From contig NZ_JAGGPH010000009.1 of the NCBI RefSeq assembly GCF_018613895.1, positions 186,001 to 250,000 on the forward strand: a stretch of 64,000 nucleotides of DNA, in the 5' to 3' direction. This document shows positions 7,662 to 16,265 of the stretch, in pieces. The stretch comes from Curtobacterium sp. ISL-83 (GTDB lineage: Bacteria; Actinomycetota; Actinomycetes; Actinomycetales; Microbacteriaceae). Made by a program: the position numbers and the translations under genes. The notes under the pieces are model-generated. The model ran no database searches, was not told where the DNA came from, and worked only from the letters and a program-made list of their open reading frames with translations. How positions within the stretch are numbered: the first letter of the stretch is position 1; the number at the start of each line of letters is the position of its first letter.

Positions 7662-9011
7662 TCAGAACCGGACGCCCCGCGCGGCCATGAACGGCACCGG
7701 GTCCGTCGTGGCGCCGCCGACGTGGACCTCGAAGTGCAGGTGGCAGCCGGTGGAGGCGCCGGTCGACCCGACGAGCGCGACGAGCTGCCCGGCGGAGACG
7801 CGCTGCCCGGGTGCGACCCGGTACCCGCCGTCCACGATGTGTCCGTAGGCGGTCTGCACGCCGTTGCCGTGGCTGATCCGGACGTAGTTGCCGTACCCGC
7901 CGTACCACCCGACGTACTCGACCGTCCCGGCTGCGGCGGCGACGATCGGGGTCGAGCAGCCGCTCGCGAGGTCGGCGCCGTCGTGCTTCGTGGTGACCCC
8001 GGTGATCGGGTGCACGCGGTACCCGTACGGGCTGATCACGTACCCGCCGGCGGGACGGACCCACCCGGTCCCGGACCCCGAGCCGACGGCACCACCAGAC
8101 CCGGCGCCGCCTGATCCCGAGCCACCTGATCCCGCGCCACCCGACCCGGACCCGCTGCTGCCGCTCGCAGGTGCGGGGGCCGCGGCTGCTGCCGCCCGTG
8201 CCGCGGCGTCGCGTGCTGCCTTCGCCTCGGCCGCCTTGCGGACGATCTCGCCCTTCGCGAACTCGGCTTCGGTCCGGGCTCGGCCGGACGTCAGCGTGGC
8301 GAGTTGGGCGTCGAGCCTGGCCTTGTTCGACTGCTGCTCCTGGTACGCGTCACGGACCTTGTCGGACGCCACCTGCGCTGTCCGCATGCGGTCCTGGGCG
8401 ACGGCGGCCAGGCGCTCGAGTGCCTCGGCAGCACGGTCCGCCTGCGCGGTGAGCGAACGTGCCACCGCGGCGTCGGCGGTCGCGGCGGACTCGACACGCT
8501 CGGCCTGCTCCGAGAGCTTGCTGAGGGCGCCGAGGTTGTAGAGCAGGTCCTGCGCGTCATCGCCCCCGGTGAGGACCGACGTGGTCACGTCGGCGCCGCC
8601 CGAGCGCGCCATCTGCGCGGCGAACTGCCCCGCCTGCGCGGCGCTCCGGGCGGCGACGGTGGCGTGCTCGTCCGCATCGGCGCGGAGCCGCTGTTCCTTC
8701 TCGGCGGCGTCCTGCGCCGCGGTCTGTGCGGTCGAGAACTCGGTCCCGAGCCGCTCGGCTTCGGCCTGGGCCGCGCGGACGTCGGACGCGAGTCCCGCGA
8801 TGATCCCCTTGAGCGTGGTGATCTGGGACTGCTTCACCGACTCCTGCCCACGGGCGGCCAGTACCTGGTCCCAGGAGGGGTAGGGCGCCGCGCTCGCCGA
8901 GGGCGCGTCGGACAGGGCGGTGCCGAGCAGTCCGGCGATCGCCATCGTGGTGGCGGCGAGTCGGAGGCGCAGCGTGGCACGCGGGGTCCGGTGGCTGGTC
9001 GAGCGAGTCAT
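7662..9011 (-). CDS. Secreted M23 peptidoglycan endopeptidase with coiled coil
   Basis: A 449-residue secreted protein. A signal peptide ends near ASAAPYPS (about residue 41). A long Ala/Glu/Arg-rich coiled coil fills about residues 45-270, followed by a Gly/Ser linker. The C-terminal M23 (LytM) domain shows HDGADLASG (first zinc His and Asp) and HLHFEVHVGG (HxH), so all zinc ligands are present. The layout resembles EnvC/RipA-type hydrolases, in which the coiled coil controls an active peptidase domain at the septum. TAGGCT lies 8 bases before the ATG at 9011, which favours this start and a leaderless or nearly leaderless mRNA. Confidence 0.9.
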   Translation of the reverse strand: MTRSTSHRTPRATLRLRLAATTMAIAGLLGTALSDAPSASAAPYPSWDQVLAARGQESVKQSQITTLKGIIAGLASDVRAAQAEAERLGTEFSTAQTAAQDAAEKEQRLRADADEHATVAARSAAQAGQFAAQMARSGGADVTTSVLTGGDDAQDLLYNLGALSKLSEQAERVESAATADAAVARSLTAQADRAAEALERLAAVAQDRMRTAQVASDKVRDAYQEQQSNKARLDAQLATLTSGRARTEAEFAKGEIVRKAAEAKAARDAAARAAAAAAPAPASGSSGSGSGGAGSGGSGSGGAGSGGAVGSGSGTGWVRPAGGYVISPYGYRVHPITGVTTKHDGADLASGCSTPIVAAAAGTVEYVGWYGGYGNYVRISHGNGVQTAYGHIVDGGYRVAPGQRVSAGQLVALVGSTGASTGCHLHFEVHVGGATTDPVPFMAARGVRF

Positions 9012-9084
9012 CGCGACAGAGCCTATACATCCGTACAGATTCGGTGGGGTGACAACGCGCCGCTGTGGAGAACTCCCGCCCGGG

Positions 9085-10752
9085 TCAGAAGCCCCGCTCG
9101 CGGAGGATCGCCTCCGCGCTGTCGACGACCGTCGTCCGGAGCGTGGTGGCCCCGGCGGTCCCCGCGTAGTCGTAGACGTCGAAGCTCGTGCAGTGCGTGA
9201 TCGTCGCCGGCGTCCCGAGCGAGTCCTCGACGGCCCGGGTCCAGACGTCACCGGACCCCACCACCACGAAGGTCGGTGAGGCACCGCGGTAGGCGCCGAG
9301 ATCGACGAGCCACGGGTACGTCTCGAACGTGTCGCGGACCTGCAGCAGCTGCACGTTCCGGGCCGCGTAGGCGGCGAGCGGGCGGACGGTCCAGAACTGT
9401 CCGACCCCGACGACGTCCCGCCCGTGCGCCCAGCGGTCCAGGCAGGTCGCGGGGTCGTAGCGCGCCGTGGCCACCGTGCTCGCGGTCGCGGGTGCCACCG
9501 CGACCCCGGCGACGAGGACCGCGGCCGCAGCGACGGCGAGCCCGGTGCGGAGGCCCCGCCGCGGCCGGTGCACCCTGGTGGTGCGCACCGCCGTCCGGGC
9601 GAGCTCGGCGACGGCCACCAGGGCGAGGAGCGGTGCGGTCACCACCGGCTCGAGGTAGCGCGCGGTGTCCGACCCGGCGACGACCACCCCGACCGAGACC
9701 GCGACGATGGTCACGAGGGGCAGCGCCGTCGCCACGAGCACCGTGCGCGAGGTGCGGACCCGCCAGGCCCACACCGTGCCGCCGACGGCGAGCACCAGGC
9801 CGACGAACATCAGGAGCAACCCCGCGTCCCCGGCGGCCGACGCGGCGCGCACGTCGGTGAGCGCGGCGAAGAACCGCAGGGTCTCGGGGGCGCGCGACGG
9901 GTCGACGTACGTGGACGGGTCGAGCGAGACGAATGGCCGGAGCGGGATCCGCAGCAGGTACCCGATGACGGATCCGGCGGTGACCGTGGCGGACAGCACG
10001 AGCACCGGGCGCCACGGCACCCGTCGCCCGAGCGCGAGGAGCACGAGGGTCACGACCACCGGCGCGGCGGACCACGGCACGTACAGCGGGTTCGACGCGG
10101 TCGTGCACACGGCGACGAGTCCGAGCACGACGAGCACCGGCACTGAGACCCGTCCGAGCCGCACGGCGCGGAGCACGAGCACGGCCGTGCCGAGCATCGC
10201 CAGCACGACGCCGTAGTAGTACGTCGTCGTGAGCATGAGCGAGGAGAGCTCGAGCGTGTTCGCGATGCTCGACGAATCCGTCAGGACCAGGAGCGTCAGG
10301 AACCCGAGTGCGACCGCCGACACCGCGACCCGTGCCGACCGGCGGGCGGCGGGCATGAGCTCGTTCGCCGCCGCACGGACGATCGCGTAGACGGCGAGCA
10401 GCACGAGCAGCCCGTTCAGCGCCAGGGCCTGCTGCGGCGTCGCGGTCACCGCCGCGCAGAGCAGGTAGACGGGCAGCTCGGGGAAGAAGAACAGCGCCGG
10501 CGACATCGCCCACTCGAACGGCTGCCCGAGCTGCACCGACCGCAGGACGAGCGGCAGCAGGACCGAGTCGCCGTCGTACCACACGAGGGCGGCGCGGGCG
10601 GTCGCGAGCACGTGTCGCAGGGCGATGACGGACAGGGCCAGCGCGACCAGCGCGCCCAGTGCCTCCCGTCCGGCCGCAGGCCAGAACCCGCCGGACCGCC
10701 GGTCGTCGGACGGAGCCGGGGCCTCGACGGGCGGCGGCGCGGCGGAGGGCAT
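9085..10752 (-). CDS. Polytopic membrane protein of unknown function
   Basis: A 555-residue protein with about ten to eleven hydrophobic segments spread over residues 30-430, an acidic WYDGDSVLLPL motif in the first outer loop (about residue 60) and a soluble C-terminal domain of about 120 residues beginning after VAGVAVAPATAS. An Asp-containing first loop and a C-terminal outside domain are features of GT-C glycosyltransferases, so a polyprenyl-sugar-dependent enzyme is possible, but no family signature is certain. TACGCT stands 6 bases before the ATG, fitting a leaderless start. It is divergent from pyrE and lies 74 bases upstream of the M23 gene. Confidence 0.7.
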   Translation of the reverse strand: MPSAAPPPVEAPAPSDDRRSGGFWPAAGREALGALVALALSVIALRHVLATARAALVWYDGDSVLLPLVLRSVQLGQPFEWAMSPALFFFPELPVYLLCAAVTATPQQALALNGLLVLLAVYAIVRAAANELMPAARRSARVAVSAVALGFLTLLVLTDSSSIANTLELSSLMLTTTYYYGVVLAMLGTAVLVLRAVRLGRVSVPVLVVLGLVAVCTTASNPLYVPWSAAPVVVTLVLLALGRRVPWRPVLVLSATVTAGSVIGYLLRIPLRPFVSLDPSTYVDPSRAPETLRFFAALTDVRAASAAGDAGLLLMFVGLVLAVGGTVWAWRVRTSRTVLVATALPLVTIVAVSVGVVVAGSDTARYLEPVVTAPLLALVAVAELARTAVRTTRVHRPRRGLRTGLAVAAAAVLVAGVAVAPATASTVATARYDPATCLDRWAHGRDVVGVGQFWTVRPLAAYAARNVQLLQVRDTFETYPWLVDLGAYRGASPTFVVVGSGDVWTRAVEDSLGTPATITHCTSFDVYDYAGTAGATTLRTTVVDSAEAILRERGF

Positions 10753-10842
10753 GCCCGGAGCGTACCGAGCCTGGCTCGGCGGCAGCAGGAGCGCTCGCTG
10801 TCCATCCGCGCAGGACGGTGCGCGTTGGGCGTGTCCGACCGC

Positions 10843-10848
10843 TACCCT
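10843..10848 (+). promoter_or_regulatory. -10 element of pyrE, leaderless arrangement
   Basis: TACCCT lies 8 bases before the GTG of pyrE with no Shine-Dalgarno sequence, so the transcript probably begins at or next to the start codon. Confidence 0.5.
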
Positions 10849-10856
10849 TGTGGGCT

Positions 10857-11408
10857 GTGACCGACGCGCGCGAACAGTTGATCCAGCACATCACGGACGA
10901 AGCGGTGTTCCACGGCGACTTCACCCTCACCAGCGGGAAGAAGGCGACGTACTACATCGACCTCCGCAAGGTGAGCCTCGACCACCGCGTCGCGCCCCTG
11001 ATCGGGCAGGTCATGACCGATCTCATCGCCCAGGTGCCGGACGTCGCAGCCGTCGGCGGGCTCACCATGGGCGCCGACCCGATCGCGAGCGCCGTCCTGC
11101 ACCAGGCGGCGTCGCGCGGGCTCGTCTACGACGCGTTCGTCGTGCGCAAGGAGCCCAAGGACCACGGCCGCGGCCGGCAGGTCGAGGGCCCGGACGTCCG
11201 CGGCAAGCGCGTCATCGTGCTCGAGGACACGTCGACCACCGGCGGATCGCCGCTCAAGGCCGCCGAGGCGCTCGAGAAGGAAGGCGCCGTCATCGCCGCC
11301 GTCGCGGTCGTCGTGGACCGCGACACCGGGGCGAAGGAGACGATCGAGGCTGCGGGGTACCCCTACTTCGCGGCGATCGGACTCGCCGACCTGGGGCTGA
11401 CCGCGTGA
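10857..11408 (+). CDS. pyrE: Orotate phosphoribosyltransferase
   Basis: A 183-residue cytosolic enzyme that joins orotate to PRPP in UMP synthesis. The substrate segment FTLTSGKKATYYIDLRK, the flexible loop VRKEPKDHGRGRQVEG and the PRPP-binding loop VIVLEDTSTTGGSPLKAAE (about residues 119-137) are all complete. The GTG at 10857 begins the homologous part; longer in-frame starts would add an Arg-rich stretch with shadow composition. Its stop overlaps the GTG of the next gene by 4 bases, which ties pyrimidine synthesis to a cell-surface protein. Confidence 0.95.
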   Translation: MTDAREQLIQHITDEAVFHGDFTLTSGKKATYYIDLRKVSLDHRVAPLIGQVMTDLIAQVPDVAAVGGLTMGADPIASAVLHQAASRGLVYDAFVVRKEPKDHGRGRQVEGPDVRGKRVIVLEDTSTTGGSPLKAAEALEKEGAVIAAVAVVVDRDTGAKETIEAAGYPYFAAIGLADLGLTA

Positions 11409-13777
11409 ACGAGGAGCGTCCGGACGACGCGCACGAGCCCGACCGTACCGCCGGACCCGACGACGGGGACGCCGGACTGGAGGCTCAGCGCGCGCCCGAC
11501 CCGGACGCTCCGTTCCACGGTCTCCGCAGTGCTGCGGACATCTTCGGCGCTCCCCGTGGCGCCGAGGACTGGCCGTCCCGCCGCGAGCGCCGCGAGGCCG
11601 AGCGCGCGGCGAAGGAGACCGGTGCGCCGCTGCCGGAGCCGTTCGAGCCGGCGCCCGTGTCCGCACCGGCGCAGGAGTCCGGTCCCGTGACGCCCGGGTC
11701 GGACACCGGCGCTGCTGCCCTCGATGCCGGGCCGGCCGACGACCCCGACGCTGCCGTCACCCAGGCCATCGCGATGCCGCCGGAGCTCGCGGCGCCGTCC
11801 GAGAACCCGACCGCCGTCGTCGAGCAGGAACGTGCGACGCTGCACGACCGCATCCCGCCGGCCGCCCCCGTGCCACCGCCCGCCGCAGCGCCCCATCCGT
11901 CGTCGATCCAGCTGCCGACCGCGCAGTCGCACCGGGACGACCGCGCCTCCGAGGCGCGCGCCATCGACGAGGAGCGCCGCCGGGTCGACCCGTTCGGGCA
12001 GGGCCGCGGTGACGTCGACTGGCTGGGACGGGCCACCGGGTCGCACCCGGAGCCCGACGCGTCGCTGCCGTCGCGCGTGCCACCGTCGTCGCAGGTGCCC
12101 CCGGCGTTGCCGGTGCCGCCCGCCGTACCGGTGCCGCCGGCCCTGCAGGTGCCGCCGGCGCTCGGCGTCGAGAACACCCTGCCCCCCACCGACCAACCGC
12201 CGAGCTTCACGGAACTCCTGCGCATCGACGCGCTGGGCACGGACGCCGGCTCCCCGTTCGGCGAGACCGGCGGGCACGACCGTCCGTTCGACTGGGCGAT
12301 CCGCGACGACCAGACGCCGGAGGTCCCGACGGCGCTGACGGGCGACCGGTTCGACACCACCACCCTCGTGCCCGGCGCGTGGTCGCTGGCGGACGAGTCG
12401 GAGGACGAGGACGTCGTCGTCTCGGGCGAGGTCCCGACGCCGGTGTCGGGCTCGCCCGTCGTGCCGGCCGGTCCGGTGGTCCCGCCGGACGCTGCCGCGA
12501 CCACCGTCACCCCGGACGTTCCTGCGACCACCGTCACGCCGGACGCCGCGGCGACCACGGCGTTGCCCGCTGCGGACGTGCACCCGGACGACCAGGCGAC
12601 CACCGCGCTGCCGGCACCGACCTCGGCCCTGCCCGCGGCCCACACGCCGTGGTGGGCGGAGCCCGACGCGACCGTCCCGCCCACGGCCATGCCGCCCCTC
12701 GTCGAACCCGCCGGTGGCGGTGCGGGTCAGCCGGCGTACCCGGCGCACCTGCCGCCCGCGGTCGGACAGGGCCTCGACGCGATCACCGGGATCCGCCGAC
12801 GGGGCGCGGGCGTCCAGGGCGCGGGCGTCCAAGGCGCGGTCGACGACGACCACGCCGACGCCGGTGCGCCGACGCCCGAGCGGCTGCCGAGCACGGCACC
12901 CGACGACCTGGACCAGTCCGAGTGGACCGGCCGGGAGACGAGCGACACCAGCGCGATCAAGGACCTCTTCGGCACCGCTGCCGTCGACCAGCTCGGGAGC
13001 ACCGGGTACGACCCGCACGACACCGGGACGCGGATGATGCCGTCGGTCCCCTCGGCGAACACGCCGAGTGTCCGGTCCGCCGTGCCGCTGCCCCCGGCCG
13101 CGTCGGCGCCAGCCCAGCAGGGCATCATCAACGAGCAGTTCGCCCGGCTGCAGGGCGAGGGCAAGCGCGGGAAGCAGCTGCTCATCGGCGGCGCGATCCT
13201 GATCATCGTGGTCCTGCTCGTCGCGGTGTTCCTGCTGACCCGGTGGATCCTCGGCAACAGGATCGACGAGCACGCCCCCGTGCCGACGAAGTCGCCGGCG
13301 GCGGCAGCGGCACCCAGCAAGCCGAAGGCATCCGCTCCCGCGACGACCCCGGCTACGCCCGCGACCACCCAGCAGGCAGCCGGGCTCCAGTTCGCGAGCA
13401 CCCCGGCCGCGCCCGGCGAGCACCCGTGGACCGACCTGGCCGGAGGCGAGTGCCTGTCGCCCTTCGCGAACGCGTGGGCGGAGACGTACACGGTGGTCGA
13501 CTGCGCCTCGCCGCACGTGGCGCAGCTCACCGCCCGGCTGCCGGTGACGGCGAGCCAGTACCCGGGGCCGGACGCCCTGGCAGCGCAGGCGAGCGAGCAG
13601 TGCCAGTCCTCGTCGGGGCTGAACGCCTCGGCGGCGGCCGCGTTCGGGGACGTGCAGGTGCAGGGGTCCTACGCACCGGACCAGGCGACGTGGGACCGCG
13701 GGGACGTGTTCATCTCGTGCTTCGTCACGCGGTCGTCCGGTGGCACGCTGACGGGGTCGCTCGCGCCGTCGGCGTGA
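11405..13777 (+). CDS. Large low-complexity membrane protein with C-terminal septum-formation domain
   Basis: A 790-residue protein. The first 585 residues are Pro/Ala/Asp-rich and probably disordered, with short repeats (PPALPVPPAVPVPPALQVPP near residue 235; AATTVTPD/PATTVTPD near 365). One membrane helix (about 591-612, GAILIIVVLLVAVFLLTRWI) leads to an outer Ala/Pro linker and a C-terminal domain (about 675-790) with DLAGGECL, VVDCASPHVAQ and the paired cysteines of the septum_form (PF13845-type) family. The role is not known; a cell-envelope or division role is inferred from the family name. GTGA overlap with pyrE. Confidence 0.75.
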   Translation: MNEERPDDAHEPDRTAGPDDGDAGLEAQRAPDPDAPFHGLRSAADIFGAPRGAEDWPSRRERREAERAAKETGAPLPEPFEPAPVSAPAQESGPVTPGSDTGAAALDAGPADDPDAAVTQAIAMPPELAAPSENPTAVVEQERATLHDRIPPAAPVPPPAAAPHPSSIQLPTAQSHRDDRASEARAIDEERRRVDPFGQGRGDVDWLGRATGSHPEPDASLPSRVPPSSQVPPALPVPPAVPVPPALQVPPALGVENTLPPTDQPPSFTELLRIDALGTDAGSPFGETGGHDRPFDWAIRDDQTPEVPTALTGDRFDTTTLVPGAWSLADESEDEDVVVSGEVPTPVSGSPVVPAGPVVPPDAAATTVTPDVPATTVTPDAAATTALPAADVHPDDQATTALPAPTSALPAAHTPWWAEPDATVPPTAMPPLVEPAGGGAGQPAYPAHLPPAVGQGLDAITGIRRRGAGVQGAGVQGAVDDDHADAGAPTPERLPSTAPDDLDQSEWTGRETSDTSAIKDLFGTAAVDQLGSTGYDPHDTGTRMMPSVPSANTPSVRSAVPLPPAASAPAQQGIINEQFARLQGEGKRGKQLLIGGAILIIVVLLVAVFLLTRWILGNRIDEHAPVPTKSPAAAAAPSKPKASAPATTPATPATTQQAAGLQFASTPAAPGEHPWTDLAGGECLSPFANAWAETYTVVDCASPHVAQLTARLPVTASQYPGPDALAAQASEQCQSSSGLNASAAAAFGDVQVQGSYAPDQATWDRGDVFISCFVTRSSGGTLTGSLAPSA

Positions 13778-13876
13778 GGGCCGGCGCTGGCACCTGGCGA
13801 CTGCCAGCGGAGGTCGGTCGCCAGGCGACTCGGCGGACGTCCTGCGACAGCGGGGCTGTCGTTCGAGGGCCGCGCC

Positions 13877-13920
13877 CGTGTCGCACGCGCTCGACCGGCG
13901 CGTGCGATCGTGTCGCACGC
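13877..13920. repeat. Three-part 12-bp repeat with hairpin
   Basis: The 12-mer CGTGTCGCACGC occurs at 13877 and again at 13909, and between them lies its inverse (arms 13881-13890 and 13898-13907, 10 bp perfect, 7-base loop). It stands in the 178-base gap before the HEAT-repeat gene and could be a terminator for the gene upstream or an operator. Confidence 0.5.
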
Positions 13921-13955
13921 TGTCGCCCCTGCGGCCCCGTGTGTTGAGATGGAGC

Positions 13956-14600
13956 ATGCCGACGCTCACCTCGTACCTCGCCGACCCTCGGGCCGTCGTC
14001 CGGCTGCGTGCCGTGATGGCCGCCGGCACCGAGCCCGACCCGCAGGACCTCGACCTGCTGCTCGACCAGTGTGCGATCGAGCCCGACCTGCAGGTGCGGG
14101 AGATGCTGACCTGGGCGCTCATCCGGCTGCCGCACGAGCTCGTCCTCCCGCGCGTGGTCCGGGAGCTCGAGCGCCCCGAACCGCAGGCCCGCAGCCAGGC
14201 ACTGCACACGCTCTCGAAGCTCCACGACCGTTCCGTGTACCCCGCGGTCGCCGCCCGACTCGACGACGCGGACCCCGGGGTGGTGCGGACGGCCTGGCGT
14301 GCCGCAGCCGTCCTGGCACCCGAGGGGGAACGACCGGCGCTCGCCCGACGTCTCGGCACGCAGCTCGGGCTCGAGGACCCGGAGCGCCGCCTCGCCCTCA
14401 GCCGCGCACTGGTCTCGCTGGGTGAGGACGTCATCGCGCCGGTCCTGGCCGCGGCCGACGAGCACCGGAACGCGTCCGTCCGTGACCACGCCGCCGAGAC
14501 GCGCCGGCTGCTGCAGGACCCCGACGCCGGGTCGGCCCTCGCCCTCGCGCGGGCCCGGCGCGAGGTCGCCCTCGGCCGGACGCGGGACGCCAAGGGGTAG
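13956..14600 (+). CDS. HEAT-repeat (PBS lyase-like) protein
   Basis: A 214-residue soluble all-helical protein. Repeats of about 31 residues recur: DLQVREMLTWALIRLPHELV, EPQARSQALHTLSKLHDRSV, DPGVVRTAWRAAAVLAPEGE, DPERRLALSRALVSLGEDVI and NASVRDHAAETRRLLQ. Such proteins are binding scaffolds; there are no catalytic residues to see and the partner is unknown. ATG 13956 starts exactly at the first repeat and has a short GGAG before it. Confidence 0.8.
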   Translation: MPTLTSYLADPRAVVRLRAVMAAGTEPDPQDLDLLLDQCAIEPDLQVREMLTWALIRLPHELVLPRVVRELERPEPQARSQALHTLSKLHDRSVYPAVAARLDDADPGVVRTAWRAAAVLAPEGERPALARRLGTQLGLEDPERRLALSRALVSLGEDVIAPVLAAADEHRNASVRDHAAETRRLLQDPDAGSALALARARREVALGRTRDAKG

Positions 14601-14630
14601 GGAACGGGGTGCGGTGCGCACCCGATGACG

Positions 14631-14670
14631 GACTGGAGGCGCGTAGCGGCGACGCCACGCGCCTCCAGTC
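14631..14670. terminator. Perfect 14-bp inverted repeat after the HEAT-repeat gene
   Basis: Arms at 14631-14644 and 14657-14670 pair perfectly around a 12-base loop that can itself fold (GGCGACGCC). It lies 30 bases after the stop, so it probably ends the upstream transcript. The right arm resembles a motif near the VanZ-like gene (58892-58907). Confidence 0.55.
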
Positions 14671-14782
14671 CGGCCAACGCCCGCACTCGTCACGGCGGGG
14701 CGGGACGGGGAAGACGCGGATTCGGGCCGCCGAACAGGCCGCGTCGGCTTGCTGTGCGGGATCACGCCACGGCACAGTGGGT

Positions 14783-14895
14783 GCCGAAGGGGAGTAGCTC
14801 CCAGCGCGTGCATCGACACACTGGCCATCACGACGATCGGCCCGGTGCACCACCCGGACCGGCCTGCGGTCCTCCGGGCGAGCGAGACCTTCGGC
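14783..14895 (+). ncRNA. yybP-ykoY (Mn2+) riboswitch aptamer
   Basis: The hallmark sequences of the class are present in order: GCCGAAGGGGAGTAGCTCCC at 14783 and AGCGAGACCTTCGGC at 14881-14895. GCCGAAGG (14783-14790) pairs exactly with CCTTCGGC (14888-14895) to close stem P1. The region between can fold into the two stacked arms of the class. It stands about 60 bases before a cation exchanger gene, the typical target. Known members bind Mn2+ and usually turn expression on. Confidence 0.9.
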
Positions 14896-14914
14896 CGTTC
14901 TGCCGTGGCCGAAG
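14889..14914 (+). promoter_or_regulatory. Alternative hairpin of the riboswitch expression platform
   Basis: CTTCGGCC (14889-14896), the 3' strand of aptamer stem P1, can instead pair with GGCCGAAG (14907-14914) around a 10-base loop. The two structures exclude each other, so metal binding would block this hairpin. No T-run follows; control may be Rho-dependent or act on translation. The likely ribosome site AAGGA is at 14947-14951. Confidence 0.65.
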
Positions 14915-14956
14915 CGATCCCCATCGTGCTGTGTCACGGCCCGACCAAGGACCACC

Positions 14957-16234
14957 GTGACCGACACCACCACCACACGCATCGTCGAGCCCGCGTCGCA
15001 CCCACCGCGCATGGGCGCCAGCGCCTGGGGGCGCATCGCGATCTGCGTCGTGCTCGCACTGCCCGCCGTCGTCTTCCGGGTCACGGGGTCCGCGCCGAAC
15101 CCCGTGGTCGACCTGCTCGTGTTCGGCGGGGCGGTCGTGGCCGCCTCGTTCCTGCTCGCCTGGGCGGCGGAGGCTGCGCAGAAGGACATCTCGGGGGCGC
15201 TGGCGATCGCGATCCTGGCGCTCATCGCTGTGCTGCCCGAGTACGCCGTCGACCTGTACTACGCGTTCCGGTCCGGCTACGACCCCGCCTACGAGCAGTT
15301 CGCCGCCGCGAACATGACCGGCTCGAACCGGCTGCTGCTCGGGTTCGGGTGGCCGCTCGTCGTGGTGATCTCGCTGCTCGTCGCCCGCCGGTTCGTCCGC
15401 GAGGGGTCGATGCCGCCCATCGCGACCCGGGTGCTGGAGCTGGAACGGTCGGCGCGGCTCGACATCGGGTTCCTGGCACTGCTCGCCGTCGTCGCGTTCC
15501 TGATCCCCCTGATGGGCTCGATCCCGATGTGGTTCGGGTTCGTGCTGCTCGCGGCGTTCGTCGCGTACCTGTGGCGGGCCGCACAGGTGCCGGACGGTGA
15601 CGACGACGAGGACCTGCCGGGCATGGCCGGGAACCTGGCCGCCCTGCCCCGGGCCGCCCGCCGGTGGACCATCACCGCGCTGTTCGTGGTGGCGGCCGCG
15701 GTGATCCTGGCGTCCGCGGAGCCGTTCGCCGACGCCCTGGTGCAGTCCGGGTCGGCGCTCGGCATCGACAGCTACTTCCTGGTGCAGTGGCTGGCGCCGA
15801 TCGCGACCGAGGCCCCGGAGTTCATCGTCGCCGCGCTGTTCGCGCTGCGGGGGATGGGCGGCGCGGCGATCGGGACGCTCATCGCCTCGAAGGTGAACCA
15901 GTGGTCGTTGCTCGTCGGGTCGCTGCCGATCGCGCACGTGCTCGGCGGCGGGACCTCGGGCGGGTTGCCGCTCGACGGGCGGCAGGTCGAGGAGTTCGTG
16001 CTCACGGCGTCGCAGACCGTGCTCGGGGTCGCCATCATCATCGCGCTGCGGTTCCACCGGTGGTCGGCGATCGCGCTCGTGGTGCTGTTCGCGCTGCAGT
16101 TCGTCGTGACGGACACGAGCGGGCGGTGGATCCTGAGCGTGGTGCACCTGGTCGCGGCGGCCGTGGTGTTCTGGATCAACCGGGGGGATGTCCTGCCGAC
16201 GCTCGCGGCCCCGTTCCGGAGGCCGGTGGCCTGA
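14957..16234 (+). CDS. Na+/Ca2+-exchanger-superfamily protein, probable Mn2+ (or Ca2+) exporter
   Basis: A 425-residue membrane protein with about ten to eleven helices and the two alpha-repeats of the CaCA superfamily: ISGALAIAILALIAVLPEYA (about residues 78-97) and WLAPIATEAPEFIVAALFAL (about 278-297). Each carries the ion-binding Glu in a PE motif. A charged loop, GDDDEDLPG, separates the halves. Because the gene follows a Mn2+ riboswitch and faces an MntR-type regulator gene, manganese export is the best inference, although sequence alone would suggest calcium. The GTG start at 14957 has AAGGA 5 bases upstream. Confidence 0.85.
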   Translation: MTDTTTTRIVEPASHPPRMGASAWGRIAICVVLALPAVVFRVTGSAPNPVVDLLVFGGAVVAASFLLAWAAEAAQKDISGALAIAILALIAVLPEYAVDLYYAFRSGYDPAYEQFAAANMTGSNRLLLGFGWPLVVVISLLVARRFVREGSMPPIATRVLELERSARLDIGFLALLAVVAFLIPLMGSIPMWFGFVLLAAFVAYLWRAAQVPDGDDDEDLPGMAGNLAALPRAARRWTITALFVVAAAVILASAEPFADALVQSGSALGIDSYFLVQWLAPIATEAPEFIVAALFALRGMGGAAIGTLIASKVNQWSLLVGSLPIAHVLGGGTSGGLPLDGRQVEEFVLTASQTVLGVAIIIALRFHRWSAIALVVLFALQFVVTDTSGRWILSVVHLVAAAVVFWINRGDVLPTLAAPFRRPVA

Positions 16235-16265
16235 CGCCGAGTGCGGCTCGGCGGCCGCTCGCCGG

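Noticed and set aside
11363-14686. Long minus-strand open frame opposite the pyrE to HEAT-repeat region
   Set aside because: It crosses three plus-strand genes and their gaps, has Arg-rich low-complexity composition and no start signals.
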